The notes: generated by a model from the letters alone, not told the origin. Positions 46,945-57,507 are shown, numbered from the stretch's first letter. The stretch: DNA of 64,000 nucleotides from Prochlorococcus sp. AG-355-I04 (GCA_003280915.1 QCDL01000002.1:124001-188000); one strand, 5' to 3'. A program made the numbers and translations.

Positions 46945-47628
46945 TTAAATTTTTCCATAAAGGGCATTTGCTTTTTTATTTTTCCAAGCCCATAATTGAT
47001 CACCATAACTAAAATGCCACCATTCATTAGGATGTTGAGCAAATCCGAATTTAGTCATAATTTCCCTTAATAAATTTCTTCTACTATTCCAAATAATTGC
47101 TTCTTCATTCTTTATGTTTGCATAAAAATAAGGATTTGAGGTCTCATCCATTTGATCAACCATGCTACCCATTTCAACAAGATTTCCTTCTTTATCTGAT
47201 AAACAAACATCCAATGCACCCCCAGTTGAATGAGGGGGAGGACACCTATTGTCATAAGAAGGATATGCCCAAAATTTTTCAACTTTTTTTAAAATGGATG
47301 GATAAGATTTTATGTTTTCAAAAGAAGTATCAATATCGGATTTTTCACACTCCAATAAAAATGCTCTTTTAAACATAAATTCTTGGACTTCTAAAGGTCG
47401 CCAACTGTCATAAATCAAAAGGTTAAAACTACTCTTTGATATCAAATAATCATTTACTTTTACTAATCTATTTACAACCTCCTCTCTTAATTTCCAAATA
47501 GAAGTTTTATCTTTGTAAGGTGCTCCTAAATGAAAGTAAGGGTGGGGATCTAAAAACTTTAGGCAGCTAGGTATAGCTATTAATTTATCTCCATTATCTT
47601 TAATTGGTATTTTATTCCAAACTTTCAA
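46945..47628 (-). CDS. D-alanyl-D-alanine dipeptidase, VanX/DdpX type
   Basis: 227 residues. Zinc motif SxHxxGxAxD is seen as HSTGGALDVCL, with the later ExWH of PNEWWHFSYGDQ. LIYDSWRPLEVQEFM is the conserved RPxxxQ region. Hydrolyses free D-Ala-D-Ala, probably for peptidoglycan recycling. Ends 4 bp from sir (convergent). No antibiotic-resistance context. Confidence 0.87.
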   Translation of the reverse strand: MKVWNKIPIKDNGDKLIAIPSCLKFLDPHPYFHLGAPYKDKTSIWKLREEVVNRLVKVNDYLISKSSFNLLIYDSWRPLEVQEFMFKRAFLLECEKSDIDTSFENIKSYPSILKKVEKFWAYPSYDNRCPPPHSTGGALDVCLSDKEGNLVEMGSMVDQMDETSNPYFYANIKNEEAIIWNSRRNLLREIMTKFGFAQHPNEWWHFSYGDQLWAWKNKKANALYGKI

Positions 47629-47685
47629 TTGAAATTTGCAATTGATTTATAGTGGCATAAATATCAAAAATTACAATGATAGTTT

Positions 47686-50133
47686 TCAATTTAAGAAATC
47701 ATGAATGAATTTATTATCAGAATTATCAATAAGTATTTTCCTTAAAACAATATTTTCTTTTAAATCAGGATCATCACTAACAATCTTAATAGCCTCTTCA
47801 CGGGCCTTATCAATAAGAAATTTATTATTAGGTAAATTGTCCAGTACAAAATCAGGCAATCCAGATTGTCTATATCCTAAAATCTGACCTGGACCTCTAA
47901 GCTCCAAGTCTTTTTCAGCAATATAAAAGCCATCATTAGATTTTTGCAAAACACAAAGTCGTTTATTTTCTAATCCATTTTTATCGGGGGTTACCAGATA
48001 ACAAAAAGATTTGGTTGATCCTCTACCAACTCTCCCCCTTAATTGATGTAGCTGGGACAATCCAAATCTATCTGAATTATAAATAATCATAATTGTGGCG
48101 TTAGGGACATCAATACCAACCTCAATTACTGTGGTTGAAACCAATATATTAATTTCATTCTTTAAAAAAGAATTAATTACTTCATTCTTTTCTTGTGAAC
48201 TTAATTTGCCATGTAATAATCCAACTTTTTTATTAAAAAAGACCTCTTCTGATAAATGTTTGAATGTTTTCTTTGCGGAGCTTAAATTCATTTTTTCTGA
48301 ATCTTCTATAAGTGGCAAAATAACATAAGCTTGCTTTCCCTTATTGATCTCATCTTCAACAATCTTGAACAAGTTAGTTAAATCGTCTTCTGAAATTATT
48401 TTTGTTGTTATTGGAACTCTCCCAGGAGGTAGTTCTGTAATTTGACTCACATCTAAATCACCATAAATAGAAAGCGCAAGAGTTCTTGGAATTGGAGTTG
48501 CTGTCATTGATAACAAGTTAGTATTTTCTCCTTTATTTAGTAATCTATTTCTTTGAGTAACTCCAAATCTATGTTGTTCATCAATTACCACCATGCCTAA
48601 TGCATTAAAGATGACTTTATCCTCAAATAATGCATGAGTACCTACGAGGATATCAACTAATCCATTGTTCAAATTAGAGAAAATTTCTTTTCTCTTTTTT
48701 TGAGGAGTATTCCCAGTAAGTAATTCAACAGAAACAAAAAGGGGGTTCAAATATTTTAATAAATTTTTATAATGCTGTTCTGCCAATACCTCAGTTGGGA
48801 CCATAAATGCACCTTGCAGGTTTTTTTCAATTACAAGCAAAAGAGACGCTATTGCAATTATAGTTTTACCGCTTCCCACATCTCCCTGAAGCAATCTAGA
48901 CATTGGTACGGGATTAGATAAATCTTTCTTAATTTCATTTAAAACGTTTTCTTGAGATTTTGTTAATTCAAAAGGAAAAGTATCTAAAAATTCTTTTAAT
49001 AAAGATTTCTTTTGAGGTAATTGTTGGGGATTTACATTTTTTTTCGTCTTTCTTTTTCTAAGTAGGAACTTTATTTGAAGTAGGAATAACTCATCAAAAA
49101 CCAAACGTTTTTTTGACTCAATAAGTGCCTGTTGAGTTGGTGGAAAATGAATATTAATCAACGACTCTCCTTTTGATAATAAAGATAATGAATCAAGTTG
49201 CTTTTTATTTAAAATTTCTGGATATTGCTTTGCATAAATTAGTACCTTTTTCATAAGTTTTATAAAACTCATATTCGATAATGCTTCACCTAATGAATAC
49301 AAGGGTAATATTTTGCCTGAGAAATTAAAATTATCATTGTTGTCCTTAAGAATTTCAATCTGCGGATCTACAAAAGTTTTGCCATACTCTGTCAATTTAA
49401 CCTTACCGGAAATTGCTAATTTAGTTCCAGGAGTATACAAAGATTTTTGAGATGTGAAGAAGGAGTAAGATCTAAATCTTTTTCCTAAAAAAAATTTTGT
49501 AACCTTTATTGAAGACGTTTCATCAAAAACAACAATATTCATTATTGATAAATTACTATTTTTTTTACTCTTATGAATATAAAACCTTTTAACGTTTGCA
49601 ATGCACGTGTATAAATTATCTGGTTTTAAATTTATTATCTTGACTCTATTCGTATAGTCTAGATATGTTCTTGGGAAATAATTAATTAGATCTTTTATAT
49701 GAAATATCCCTAATTCATTAAGCTTATTTTTATAAACTTTTCCTACATTTTTTATTAATGAAATATCTGAATCAATAGACAAACTTGCATCAGCTTTATC
49801 CAGAAAAACATTATTATTAGAACTTTCTATTTCTAAGGTTTTACCTAGTTTATAAAGATTTTTTCTTGTATCTATAACTAACCTTTTTCTTTGATTTTCA
49901 TCTAATTTATTATATTCATTATATTTTTTAGAAAATTCATCAAATATCCTTAAATATTCGCCTGAGAGATTTAGATTATCTAGTTTTTTTAGTGATTCAT
50001 GCAAATAATCATTAAAATATTTTTCTCTTCCTAAAGTGTTAATAAATTTATTTTCAGTTTCAATAGTAAGAGATTTTTGAAGAGGTCTTATCCAATCTTT
50101 AATTAATTTATTATTATTCCCGCTAATAGTCAC
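47686..50133 (-). CDS. recG: ATP-dependent DNA helicase RecG
   Basis: 815 residues. Branch-migration helicase that regresses stalled forks. Wedge/OB domain in the first half, with a ~125-residue extra N-terminal part; Walker A LQGDVGSGKTIIA, DEQHRFGVTQRN (motif II), SMTATPIPRTLAL (motif III), HGKLSSQEKNEV, VIEVGIDVPNATI, QLHQLRGRVGRG. Motifs complete. It overlaps nothing and lies 22 bp after the hypothetical gene below tsf. Confidence 0.95.
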   Translation of the reverse strand: MTISGNNNKLIKDWIRPLQKSLTIETENKFINTLGREKYFNDYLHESLKKLDNLNLSGEYLRIFDEFSKKYNEYNKLDENQRKRLVIDTRKNLYKLGKTLEIESSNNNVFLDKADASLSIDSDISLIKNVGKVYKNKLNELGIFHIKDLINYFPRTYLDYTNRVKIINLKPDNLYTCIANVKRFYIHKSKKNSNLSIMNIVVFDETSSIKVTKFFLGKRFRSYSFFTSQKSLYTPGTKLAISGKVKLTEYGKTFVDPQIEILKDNNDNFNFSGKILPLYSLGEALSNMSFIKLMKKVLIYAKQYPEILNKKQLDSLSLLSKGESLINIHFPPTQQALIESKKRLVFDELFLLQIKFLLRKRKTKKNVNPQQLPQKKSLLKEFLDTFPFELTKSQENVLNEIKKDLSNPVPMSRLLQGDVGSGKTIIAIASLLLVIEKNLQGAFMVPTEVLAEQHYKNLLKYLNPLFVSVELLTGNTPQKKRKEIFSNLNNGLVDILVGTHALFEDKVIFNALGMVVIDEQHRFGVTQRNRLLNKGENTNLLSMTATPIPRTLALSIYGDLDVSQITELPPGRVPITTKIISEDDLTNLFKIVEDEINKGKQAYVILPLIEDSEKMNLSSAKKTFKHLSEEVFFNKKVGLLHGKLSSQEKNEVINSFLKNEINILVSTTVIEVGIDVPNATIMIIYNSDRFGLSQLHQLRGRVGRGSTKSFCYLVTPDKNGLENKRLCVLQKSNDGFYIAEKDLELRGPGQILGYRQSGLPDFVLDNLPNNKFLIDKAREEAIKIVSDDPDLKENIVLRKILIDNSDNKFIHDFLN

Positions 50134-50155
50134 ATTTGAAAAAAGAGTTATTTTT

Positions 50156-51232
50156 TCAACGTATCTTATTCAAGGTTATTTCTTTTTGCCTCCAATATGT
50201 CTCTTTTTTAATCAAACGCTGAAATTGATTTTTTAGCTCATTTATTTTGTTCCTTTGAATAGAAAGATTTAAATTTTTAAACTCTAACTCAACAGTAGAT
50301 ATATTGAAAAAAATAATGCTTGGAATATTATTGCCGGTTAATGAGGAACGATTTAAGTTTAATTCGAAATTAATAACAAAAGGATATGGATGTTTTATCA
50401 TTAAATTTTTGCTTACTAAGTAATCAAAGGAATCTTTAGATATCATCTTTTTTATTAGATTTGCATTGAATAATTCTTGGTTAATATTATATGAAAGATT
50501 CAATAGTAAATTTTCCAATGACTTGTCTATTAAATAAAAATTATTAAGAATATGATTTCTTGGTAAATTATTCATTTGATTGATATTTTCTTTTTCTGGA
50601 TGTCTTGGTTTTTCCACATTTTCTTCTCCAATTAATTCAAGTAGGGAGGAAATAAATTGTTTTTCAACTTCTAAATTTTCAAAACTATTGTTTTTAGATA
50701 AATAATTATTATCGTCGTTGTTATCTAAATCAAGTGATACGAATTTCTCATAATTATGAGCTTGATAATATTCAGATGTATTTGAAAAGTCTTTACTAAT
50801 CTCGAACTGTGTGGGTTCTTTTAAATGGAAAACATCTTCATATTGAAATTTTTCTTTTTGACCATCTTTTGTTTTTGATGAACTATCAAAAATAGTAAGC
50901 TTAATTTCCTTATTTGCATTTTTTTTAATTTCTTTTATCTTTAATTGTTCTACTGTTAAAAAGGGCAAAATCGTAAATATTAATTTACTTATTTTTTTTT
51001 CAAAAAGACTAAAGAATTCATTTTCATTAAAGAAATTATCATTAGTTGTTGGATAACTATATATATGATTAAGGCCTTTTTCTACAGAGATGAAAAGTAG
51101 TTCTCTTACTAGATTAAGATAAAGTTCATATTCCCTATAGATATTTCTAGTTAATATTCTTTTTTGTATGTCTGCTCTCTCTAATTGAGAATTAATTTTA
51201 TCTATTTCTATGTAATTATTGAAATTATTCAA
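50156..51232 (-). CDS. Conserved-position hypothetical protein between tsf and recG
   Basis: I place the start at a TTG (51232), 4 bp after the tsf stop at 51237-51239. The longer open frame from an ATG at 51301 would overlap tsf by 65 bp and encode a basic tail that looks like frame-shifted tsf. ~358 residues, very rich in N/K/E/S, with a low-complexity acidic middle (LDNDDNNY near the centre) and conserved-looking ends (EYELYLNLVRELLF; PFVINFELNLNR, and a C-terminal coil). No known domain. Probably a rapidly evolving, structured-end protein; possible role at the membrane or with nucleic acids is unknown. Confidence 0.6.
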   Translation of the reverse strand: MNNFNNYIEIDKINSQLERADIQKRILTRNIYREYELYLNLVRELLFISVEKGLNHIYSYPTTNDNFFNENEFFSLFEKKISKLIFTILPFLTVEQLKIKEIKKNANKEIKLTIFDSSSKTKDGQKEKFQYEDVFHLKEPTQFEISKDFSNTSEYYQAHNYEKFVSLDLDNNDDNNYLSKNNSFENLEVEKQFISSLLELIGEENVEKPRHPEKENINQMNNLPRNHILNNFYLIDKSLENLLLNLSYNINQELFNANLIKKMISKDSFDYLVSKNLMIKHPYPFVINFELNLNRSSLTGNNIPSIIFFNISTVELEFKNLNLSIQRNKINELKNQFQRLIKKETYWRQKEITLNKIR

Positions 51233-51236
51233 GTTA

Positions 51237-51893
51237 CTAGTTTTTTTGCATTGATGCGACCTCTTCAGCAAAGTCCATCTGATTTTTTTCGATACCTTCA
51301 CCCAATGTATATCTCGTAAAGCGTCTTACTTTGATGTTTTCCCCAATTTTTGCAGCTGCTTCCTTAACAAGATCCTCAACTGTTAGAGAACTATCTTTAA
51401 TGTAGGGTTGTGAAAGTAACACAAGCTCATTAAGTCTTTTTGCTATTCTCCCTTCAACTATTTTTTCTTTAATTTGTTCTGGTTTTCCAGACAAATCATC
51501 CCTACCCATTTCAATCTGCTTTTCTTTTTCCACAACATCTTCTGGTATTTCATCAATTGATACATACTCAACATTTGGGCATGCTGCTACTTGCATTGAG
51601 ACATCCTTCAACAGAGATTGGAATATATCACCTCTAGCAACGAAATCAGTTTCACAATTTAACTCTAGTAAAACTCCAACCCTTGATCCAGTATGAATAT
51701 AACTACCAATTGACCCTTCGGCCGCTACTCTTCCCGATTTTTTTTCGGCACTAGCTATGCCTTTCTTTCTTAACCATTCCAAAGCTTTATCTAGATTTCC
51801 TTCCGTTTCGTTAAGTGCTTTTTTGCAGTCCATCATTCCTGCGCCAGTTTTGTCTCTAAGATCTTTTACAAGTTTTGCTGTAATGTTTCCCAT
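51237..51893 (-). CDS. tsf: Elongation factor Ts
   Basis: 218 residues. Nucleotide-exchange factor for EF-Tu. N-terminal [22 protein letters not shown] and the [10 protein letters not shown] segment of the core. Short for EF-Ts, as in other cyanobacteria and plastids where the second core half is reduced. 45 bp after rpsB, so it shares the S2 leader and is presumably controlled with it. Confidence 0.95.
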   Translation of the reverse strand: MGNITAKLVKDLRDKTGAGMMDCKKALNETEGNLDKALEWLRKKGIASAEKKSGRVAAEGSIGSYIHTGSRVGVLLELNCETDFVARGDIFQSLLKDVSMQVAACPNVEYVSIDEIPEDVVEKEKQIEMGRDDLSGKPEQIKEKIVEGRIAKRLNELVLLSQPYIKDSSLTVEDLVKEAAAKIGENIKVRRFTRYTLGEGIEKNQMDFAEEVASMQKN

Positions 51894-51937
51894 TTGAAGT
51901 AATAAAAAATAGTGAATAGTAAGTTTTAAATTGGAAT

Positions 51938-52642
51938 TTAATTTTTTCTTTCGGCATTAGAGCCCTTTCTACCCTCATTTATGGCATCTGCAAGTCTTCC
52001 TAAAATAAGTTGCACAGATCTAACGGCATCATCGTTACAAGGAATTGGAACTTCACACAAATCCGGATCGCAATTTGTATCTAACATTGAGACTAATGAG
52101 ATATCTAATTTTCGAGCTTCTAATACTGCATTAGATTCTCTTCTCTGATCAACCAATACAACTACATCTGGTAATCTTCTCATACTCTTTAGTCCACCTA
52201 AGTATTTTTGTAATCTTTCAAGTTCTCTCCTTAATACTGCAGCTTCTTTTTTAGGCCTCATTGCTATTGCACCACTACTTTCCATTCTTTCAAGATCCTT
52301 TAATCTTTCAATCCTAGCTTTCATTGTTGTCCAATTAGTCAACATCCCTCCAAGCCATCTTTGATTTACATATGCAGCTCCACAGCGTGTAGCTTCCTGA
52401 GCCACTACATCTGATGCCTGTTTTTTTGTACCGACAAATAGGAAACGTTTCCCGCTTTTTGCAGCGTTTCTCGTCCATTTATATGCATTGTTCATACACA
52501 ATGCTGTTTTTACAAGATCGATAATATGAACTCCATTTCTCGCACAATATATGTACTTAGACATCTTGGGATTCCAACGTCTAGTTTGATGCCCAAAATG
52601 AGCACCAGCTTCCATCATTTCTGATAGCGATACAACAGCCAT
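51938..52642 (-). CDS. rpsB: Ribosomal protein S2
   Basis: 234 residues. Small-subunit protein S2: [49 protein letters not shown] and [19 protein letters not shown]. First gene of rpsB-tsf-hyp-recG. The 12-nt stretch before the ATG (CCCTTTTTAAATT region) has no Shine-Dalgarno; instead a paired-stem element ends 13 nt upstream, implying leader-based control. Confidence 0.97.
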   Translation of the reverse strand: MAVVSLSEMMEAGAHFGHQTRRWNPKMSKYIYCARNGVHIIDLVKTALCMNNAYKWTRNAAKSGKRFLFVGTKKQASDVVAQEATRCGAAYVNQRWLGGMLTNWTTMKARIERLKDLERMESSGAIAMRPKKEAAVLRRELERLQKYLGGLKSMRRLPDVVVLVDQRRESNAVLEARKLDISLVSMLDTNCDPDLCEVPIPCNDDAVRSVQLILGRLADAINEGRKGSNAERKN

Positions 52643-52654
52643 AATTTAAAAAGG

Positions 52655-52718
52655 GTTTCGGGTTAGCCTCCATCTGACGGGGAATTAATATTAATAATTC
52701 ACCCGAAACTGTCAGATG
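52655..52718 (-). promoter_or_regulatory. rpsB leader: pseudoknot or mutually exclusive hairpins
   Basis: In RNA sense the leader reads CATCTGAC (52718-52711), GTTTCGGGT (52709-52701), then GTCAGATG (52678-52671) and ACCCGAAAC (52663-52655). The first and third segments pair perfectly (8 bp), the second and fourth pair perfectly (9 bp), in order a-b-a'-b'. That is the arrangement of an H-type pseudoknot or of two competing hairpins. Between b and a' an extra stem GAATTA/TAATTC can form. The b/b' stem is followed by CCTTTTT, 13 nt before the ATG, so b/b' could also serve as a terminator. Autogenous control by S2 is known for rpsB-tsf in E. coli; the mechanism here is inferred. Confidence 0.75.
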
Positions 52719-52771
52719 TGTGAAATTTAATCATTTTATTTTAGCAAGTAATGTGTATTTCTAAAAGTTTT

Positions 52772-53683
52772 TTATCCTGATTTTGTTAACTGTTTAATGT
52801 AAATCATGTTTAGAGGGATCCTAAGTATCTCAAGTGCCAGTCTATTTCTTCTTATATTTACTAAGAATCTTAATAAAGGTAGGATTCTATCGACACTGAT
52901 TAGTCCTCCTAAGCAAAGAATTTGCCAAAGCAAATTATGGAGAGGAGTTAATTGAATCATAAATCTAACCCTTAAATTTGGGTGTTTCTTATAAAACACT
53001 AAAGCCATTTTTGCTCTCTCTTTTTCTTGAGCTATTAATGAATCTATTTGTTCACAATTAAATGGCGGATGCCAATGAAAACCAACTGCATTTGGGCATT
53101 TAATTAATTTTGTCCCAATTTTTTTTAATCTTTCTCCAAGTTCCAAATCCTCCCAACCATAAAGACTAAAAGAACTATCAAATAATCCCACACTTAAAAT
53201 CAATTCTTTTGATATCGCTACATTCCCAGTAGCAAAGTATGCAAAAGAAGTGTCCATTATTTTATGTTTTTCACTCTGAGGATTTAGAAAATTAGATGTA
53301 TTGACTACCGAGCCGTAGGTAAAACATTTTTTATCATTTTTTCTCCAAGAGGCAAGTAATTTTTCTACGTGGCAATTTATAAAATTATCTAAAACAATAA
53401 GATCACTATCAATGAATATTATAATTTCATATTTTGATTTAATTACTCCCAGATTTCTTCCAAGCGCAGGCCCGCCATGTTTTTGCCGAAATAGAGTAAC
53501 GTGTGGGAGATTAGCTTTGTTTTTATTTATCCATGAGGTTGTACCATCAGTTGATCCATCATCAACTACTATTACTTCATAATTACTGATATTTGTATTT
53601 AATTTTTGATTTTCAAGCGCTAATAGACATTTCTCTAATATAGGTAACCTATTGTAAGTCGGTATAACAATACTTACATTCAT
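52772..53683 (-). CDS. Glycosyltransferase family 2
   Basis: 303 residues. GT-A fold: VSIVIPTYNRLPIL, VVDDGSTDGT (nucleotide site), IIFIDSDLIVLD (DxD for Mn/UDP-sugar), and GWEDLELGERLKK with the acidic catalytic ED. The C-terminal part is basic and hydrophobic (RFLVNIRRNRLALEILR), perhaps for membrane contact. Substrate unknown. Last in the devBCA-side reverse group by position (60 bp from the 49-aa gene). Confidence 0.88.
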   Translation of the reverse strand: MNVSIVIPTYNRLPILEKCLLALENQKLNTNISNYEVIVVDDGSTDGTTSWINKNKANLPHVTLFRQKHGGPALGRNLGVIKSKYEIIIFIDSDLIVLDNFINCHVEKLLASWRKNDKKCFTYGSVVNTSNFLNPQSEKHKIMDTSFAYFATGNVAISKELILSVGLFDSSFSLYGWEDLELGERLKKIGTKLIKCPNAVGFHWHPPFNCEQIDSLIAQEKERAKMALVFYKKHPNLRVRFMIQLTPLHNLLWQILCLGGLISVDRILPLLRFLVNIRRNRLALEILRIPLNMIYIKQLTKSG

Positions 53684-53743
53684 GATTATGTCTTAAATAT
53701 GCATGATATATTGAACTCCAAAAGATAAAAATAAAATATAATC

Positions 53744-53893
53744 CTAATCCGCTGCACCGCCATTATTTACTGTGCCTGTAACATTTCCAGAATCAGGTCT
53801 TCCATCAGTTCTTAATTTCCTTTTTTTGAATTTTCTAGCATAGGCTCTATTACGTTCCTGCTTTTCTTTTTTTAGATTCCTTCTCTTAGACAT
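53744..53893 (-). CDS. 49-aa highly basic microprotein
   Basis: ATG at 53893 gives 49 residues. The first 31 are extremely basic (MSKRRNLKKEKQERNRAYAR, then KFKKRKLR), like a small ribosomal or RNA-binding protein, and the end is neutral and glycine/asparagine-rich (GTVNNGGAAD). 18 bp from devA. Composition strongly argues for a real, nucleic-acid-binding peptide; no family named. Below usual ORF cut-offs. Confidence 0.65.
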   Translation of the reverse strand: MSKRRNLKKEKQERNRAYARKFKKRKLRTDGRPDSGNVTGTVNNGGAAD

Positions 53894-53911
53894 AAAATTT
53901 TTAACTTTTAA

Positions 53912-54640
53912 TTATATTAGCTCACAATGAGCACTATATATCTTACCATCTTCCATATTTAGTATCCTATCGGCCATATCGGAAATTCTTGGATCATGCG
54001 TAACCATAAGTACAGAACAATTTTGCTCTTTCGCTAGTTTCCTTAAAAGGGTTACAATTTCTCTTCCTGTGACGCTATCTAAAGCAGAGGTCGGCTCATC
54101 AGCTAATAAAAGTTTCGGGTTAGCAGATAAAGCTCGCGCAATTGCTACTCTCTGTTTCTGCCCACCAGATAAGTCATTTGGCAACTTTTTATGATGTTCT
54201 TCTAATCCCACTGCTGACAACCAATTCCGTGCTATTTCACGTCTTTGCAAATAAGTTAAACCTTTTATTAAATCGGCGCCCATCTGGACATTTTGTTCTG
54301 CTGTTAAACATCTCAGAAGATTGTGACCTTGAAAAATCATTCCAATACTTCTTCTAAGAATCTGACGCGTTTTCCTTGATGCTCCATTTAACTGATTATT
54401 TAAAACAGTCAAATCTCCACTTTGACAGGTTCTCAAGGCTCCAATCAATGTTAAAAGAGTTGTTTTACCACATCCAGAAGGTCCTTTTAGAAGAACCAAT
54501 TCTCCTTTATCAATATTTAAATTAACATCATTAAGAACTTGTTTTTTATTCTCATTTTTTCCATAAAAGTGACTCAAATTATTTATTGAGACTGTTTTAA
54601 CGTTTTTAACATTATTTTTTAATTTTTGAGTTTTAACCAT
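53912..54640 (-). CDS. devA: DevA-type ABC exporter ATPase
   Basis: 242 residues. Walker A GPSGCGKTT, VLLKGPSGC context, signature LSGGQKQRVAIARAL, Walker B LLADEPTSALD. Belongs to the MacB/DevA group that works with a DevC permease and a DevB membrane-fusion protein to export a product through a TolC-like channel. In Anabaena devBCA exports heterocyst glycolipids, but Prochlorococcus makes no heterocysts, so the substrate is different. 14 bp after devC. Confidence 0.9.
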   Translation of the reverse strand: MVKTQKLKNNVKNVKTVSINNLSHFYGKNENKKQVLNDVNLNIDKGELVLLKGPSGCGKTTLLTLIGALRTCQSGDLTVLNNQLNGASRKTRQILRRSIGMIFQGHNLLRCLTAEQNVQMGADLIKGLTYLQRREIARNWLSAVGLEEHHKKLPNDLSGGQKQRVAIARALSANPKLLLADEPTSALDSVTGREIVTLLRKLAKEQNCSVLMVTHDPRISDMADRILNMEDGKIYSAHCELI

Positions 54641-54654
54641 TTATCTTTAATTAT

Positions 54655-55827
54655 TTAAAAAATTTCTGCAGGATCAGCGTCAACTAATTTACGCATCGCA
54701 ACAGCGGCGGATCCCATACACATAACTAAAACTAAAACGAAAATTAAAATTGTTTTATCTGCATCCATTATTATTGGGAGTTTAGTAGAACTTCTTATAA
54801 CTGAGTAAAGTATTTGACCCGAGAAATAAGCAGGTAAGTAACCAAACAATGCCAACAAAAACCCCTCTCTAGCTACAACAAAGAAAAGGGACTTAAGTCT
54901 ATACCCCATTGCCAATAAGGTGGCGTACTCTGGGAGGTGATCTGTAACGTCACTATAAAGAATTTGATAAACGACCACACACCCTACAACAAAACCCATC
55001 AAGGCTCCCAAACTAAATATAAAACCTATTGCAGTACTATTTTTCCAATAATTTTTTTCAAATTCTATAAATTGTTTTTTTGTAAGAACTTTAACATCAT
55101 TTGGGAGTGAGTTATTTAATATCCTTGAAATCAATTCAGGATCAGATCCTTTTTTTAGCTTTACCAAACCAATTTCTATACTACCAGGAGAATTAGCAGG
55201 AAAAAGTCTTAAGAAGGTTTCTCGACTAGTTATTAAATTGCCATCTGCACCAAAAGATGGTCCCAACTCCACAAGGCCCTCAACAATTACTCGTTTTCCT
55301 GCAACCTCAGTCTCAACTTTTTTTTCAGATAAGAACCATTCTTCAATTGGTCCAAATTCAGGCCTAGATAATTTGTCAAAAAGAACTCTTGATGGATTTC
55401 TCAGTTTATAAGCTTTCTTTGAGAAACCATCATCTAAAAGAAGTGAATCTGAGGGATTAAAACCTAATGCAAGTATTGATCTAGTTTTAAGATTTTCGGG
55501 ATTTCTCCAAAGTAGATAATTTAGATTCACGGGAGCAGTTTTTTCAACATCCTCTACTGCGAGAGTCTGAATTAACCTTCTTTTTGGGAATCCACTCATG
55601 CTTATAGAACTTTTTGATCTGGGACTTATCAAAACAAGATCGGCATCTAGAAGTTTATGAATAGTTACACTCGTGTCAAATAAACCATCTCTAAAACCTA
55701 ATTGCATAAACATCAAAATCCCTGCAAAACTGATTCCAGCTATGGCTACTGCTAGCCTTAAGGGTTGCCTAGTTAATAACAACCAAGCCAATGGTATTTT
55801 TCTAAATTTTAAAAAAGAAAAGCTCAT
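54655..55827 (-). CDS. devC: DevC-type ABC exporter permease
   Basis: 390 residues. N-terminal helix followed by a large periplasmic loop (~50-260) and three C-terminal helices (FIFSLGALMGFVVGCVVVYQIL etc.), the MacB/FtsX-like plan, with the DevC-specific start PLAWLLLTRQPLRLAVAIAGI. Its ATG shares TAATG with the devB stop, so translation is coupled. Works with DevA/DevB. Confidence 0.88.
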   Translation of the reverse strand: MSFSFLKFRKIPLAWLLLTRQPLRLAVAIAGISFAGILMFMQLGFRDGLFDTSVTIHKLLDADLVLISPRSKSSISMSGFPKRRLIQTLAVEDVEKTAPVNLNYLLWRNPENLKTRSILALGFNPSDSLLLDDGFSKKAYKLRNPSRVLFDKLSRPEFGPIEEWFLSEKKVETEVAGKRVIVEGLVELGPSFGADGNLITSRETFLRLFPANSPGSIEIGLVKLKKGSDPELISRILNNSLPNDVKVLTKKQFIEFEKNYWKNSTAIGFIFSLGALMGFVVGCVVVYQILYSDVTDHLPEYATLLAMGYRLKSLFFVVAREGFLLALFGYLPAYFSGQILYSVIRSSTKLPIIMDADKTILIFVLVLVMCMGSAAVAMRKLVDADPAEIF

Positions 55828-56740
55828 TAGGGGATAAATTTTGCAATCACTTTCATTCCTGCATAGTTTTGAACGATATCTATAGAATCTTGATCTAGTT
55901 TTACTAGTACCTCGATAATTCGCGAATCAGCATCCCCTGTTGGATCAGTCGATAAAACTTTTCTTTGTTTTACTTGAGGACTAATCCTAATCACCTTACC
56001 ATTAAGATTTTTTTGGAAACCGCCATTCTCACTGCTTAATTCAACATTCTGAGAGATAAAGACTCTATCGATGTCAGATTCATAAACCTCTATCAAAGCT
56101 TCCATTTTTTGACTAGAACCAATATCCAAAATCCCTTCATTTTGAGGCCTCTCACCAACTCTCGTATTTATTCCAAGGATAAAACCATCAATTGGACTCC
56201 TTAGTTTTGAATTAAATAGATCTATCTTGATATTTTTTTGTTCTCCGATAAGGTTTATTTTCTGTTTTTGCAATTGTAATAATTCATCTTTTCTCTGTGA
56301 AAACTCTACAAAAGAATATACATCTTTGCTCAAAGCTAACTCATACCTTTGAATTTGATCTTTCTTTAGGGTAATTTCTTCGTTAATAGTATTAATTAGA
56401 TTTTCATTTCTTTCAAGATCAGCAATTAATTTTTTTTCATTTTCAAAGATTGCCAAAATATCACCTTTTTTTACGAAATCTCCTTCATTTACTAAAATTT
56501 CTACAATTCGCGGGGAAGAGCCAAGCTGACTTATTGGAGCTGCCAATTGCCTAATTTCTCCAGAAGGAGAAAGTTGACCTAGTGCGGCAACAGCTGTAAT
56601 AGGAGGTATAAAATCTGAAGTTATTTCCTCTTTAAATTTTAAACTTGATTTATTATTTCCAGAACAGGAAATAACCACAAGAGATAATGGTGTAAATAAT
56701 AAAAAATAAATAAATAGATTTTTTAATATTTTTAGTTTCA

Positions 56741-56741
<1 letters not shown>
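55827..56741 (-). CDS. devB: DevB-type membrane-fusion (HlyD-like) lipoprotein
   Basis: 304 residues. N-terminus has a lipoprotein signal ending VVISCS, then the periplasmic adaptor: barrel/lipoyl part around GDFVKKGDILAIFENE, a coiled-coil of ~90 residues (RNENLINTINEEITLKKDQI...), and LRSPIDGFILGINTRVGE. Connects the DevCA inner-membrane pump with an outer-membrane channel. The ATG overlaps the pcyA stop (TAATG), so the four genes form one unit. Confidence 0.88.
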
Positions 56742-57490
<749 letters not shown>

Positions 57491-57507
57491 TTAAAGAGAG
57501 AAACGAA

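Noticed and set aside
40757-47628. Vancomycin-resistance locus
   Set aside because: VanX- and VanY-like genes are not adjacent and there is no vanH/A ligase or two-component system; both types occur widely as housekeeping peptidases.
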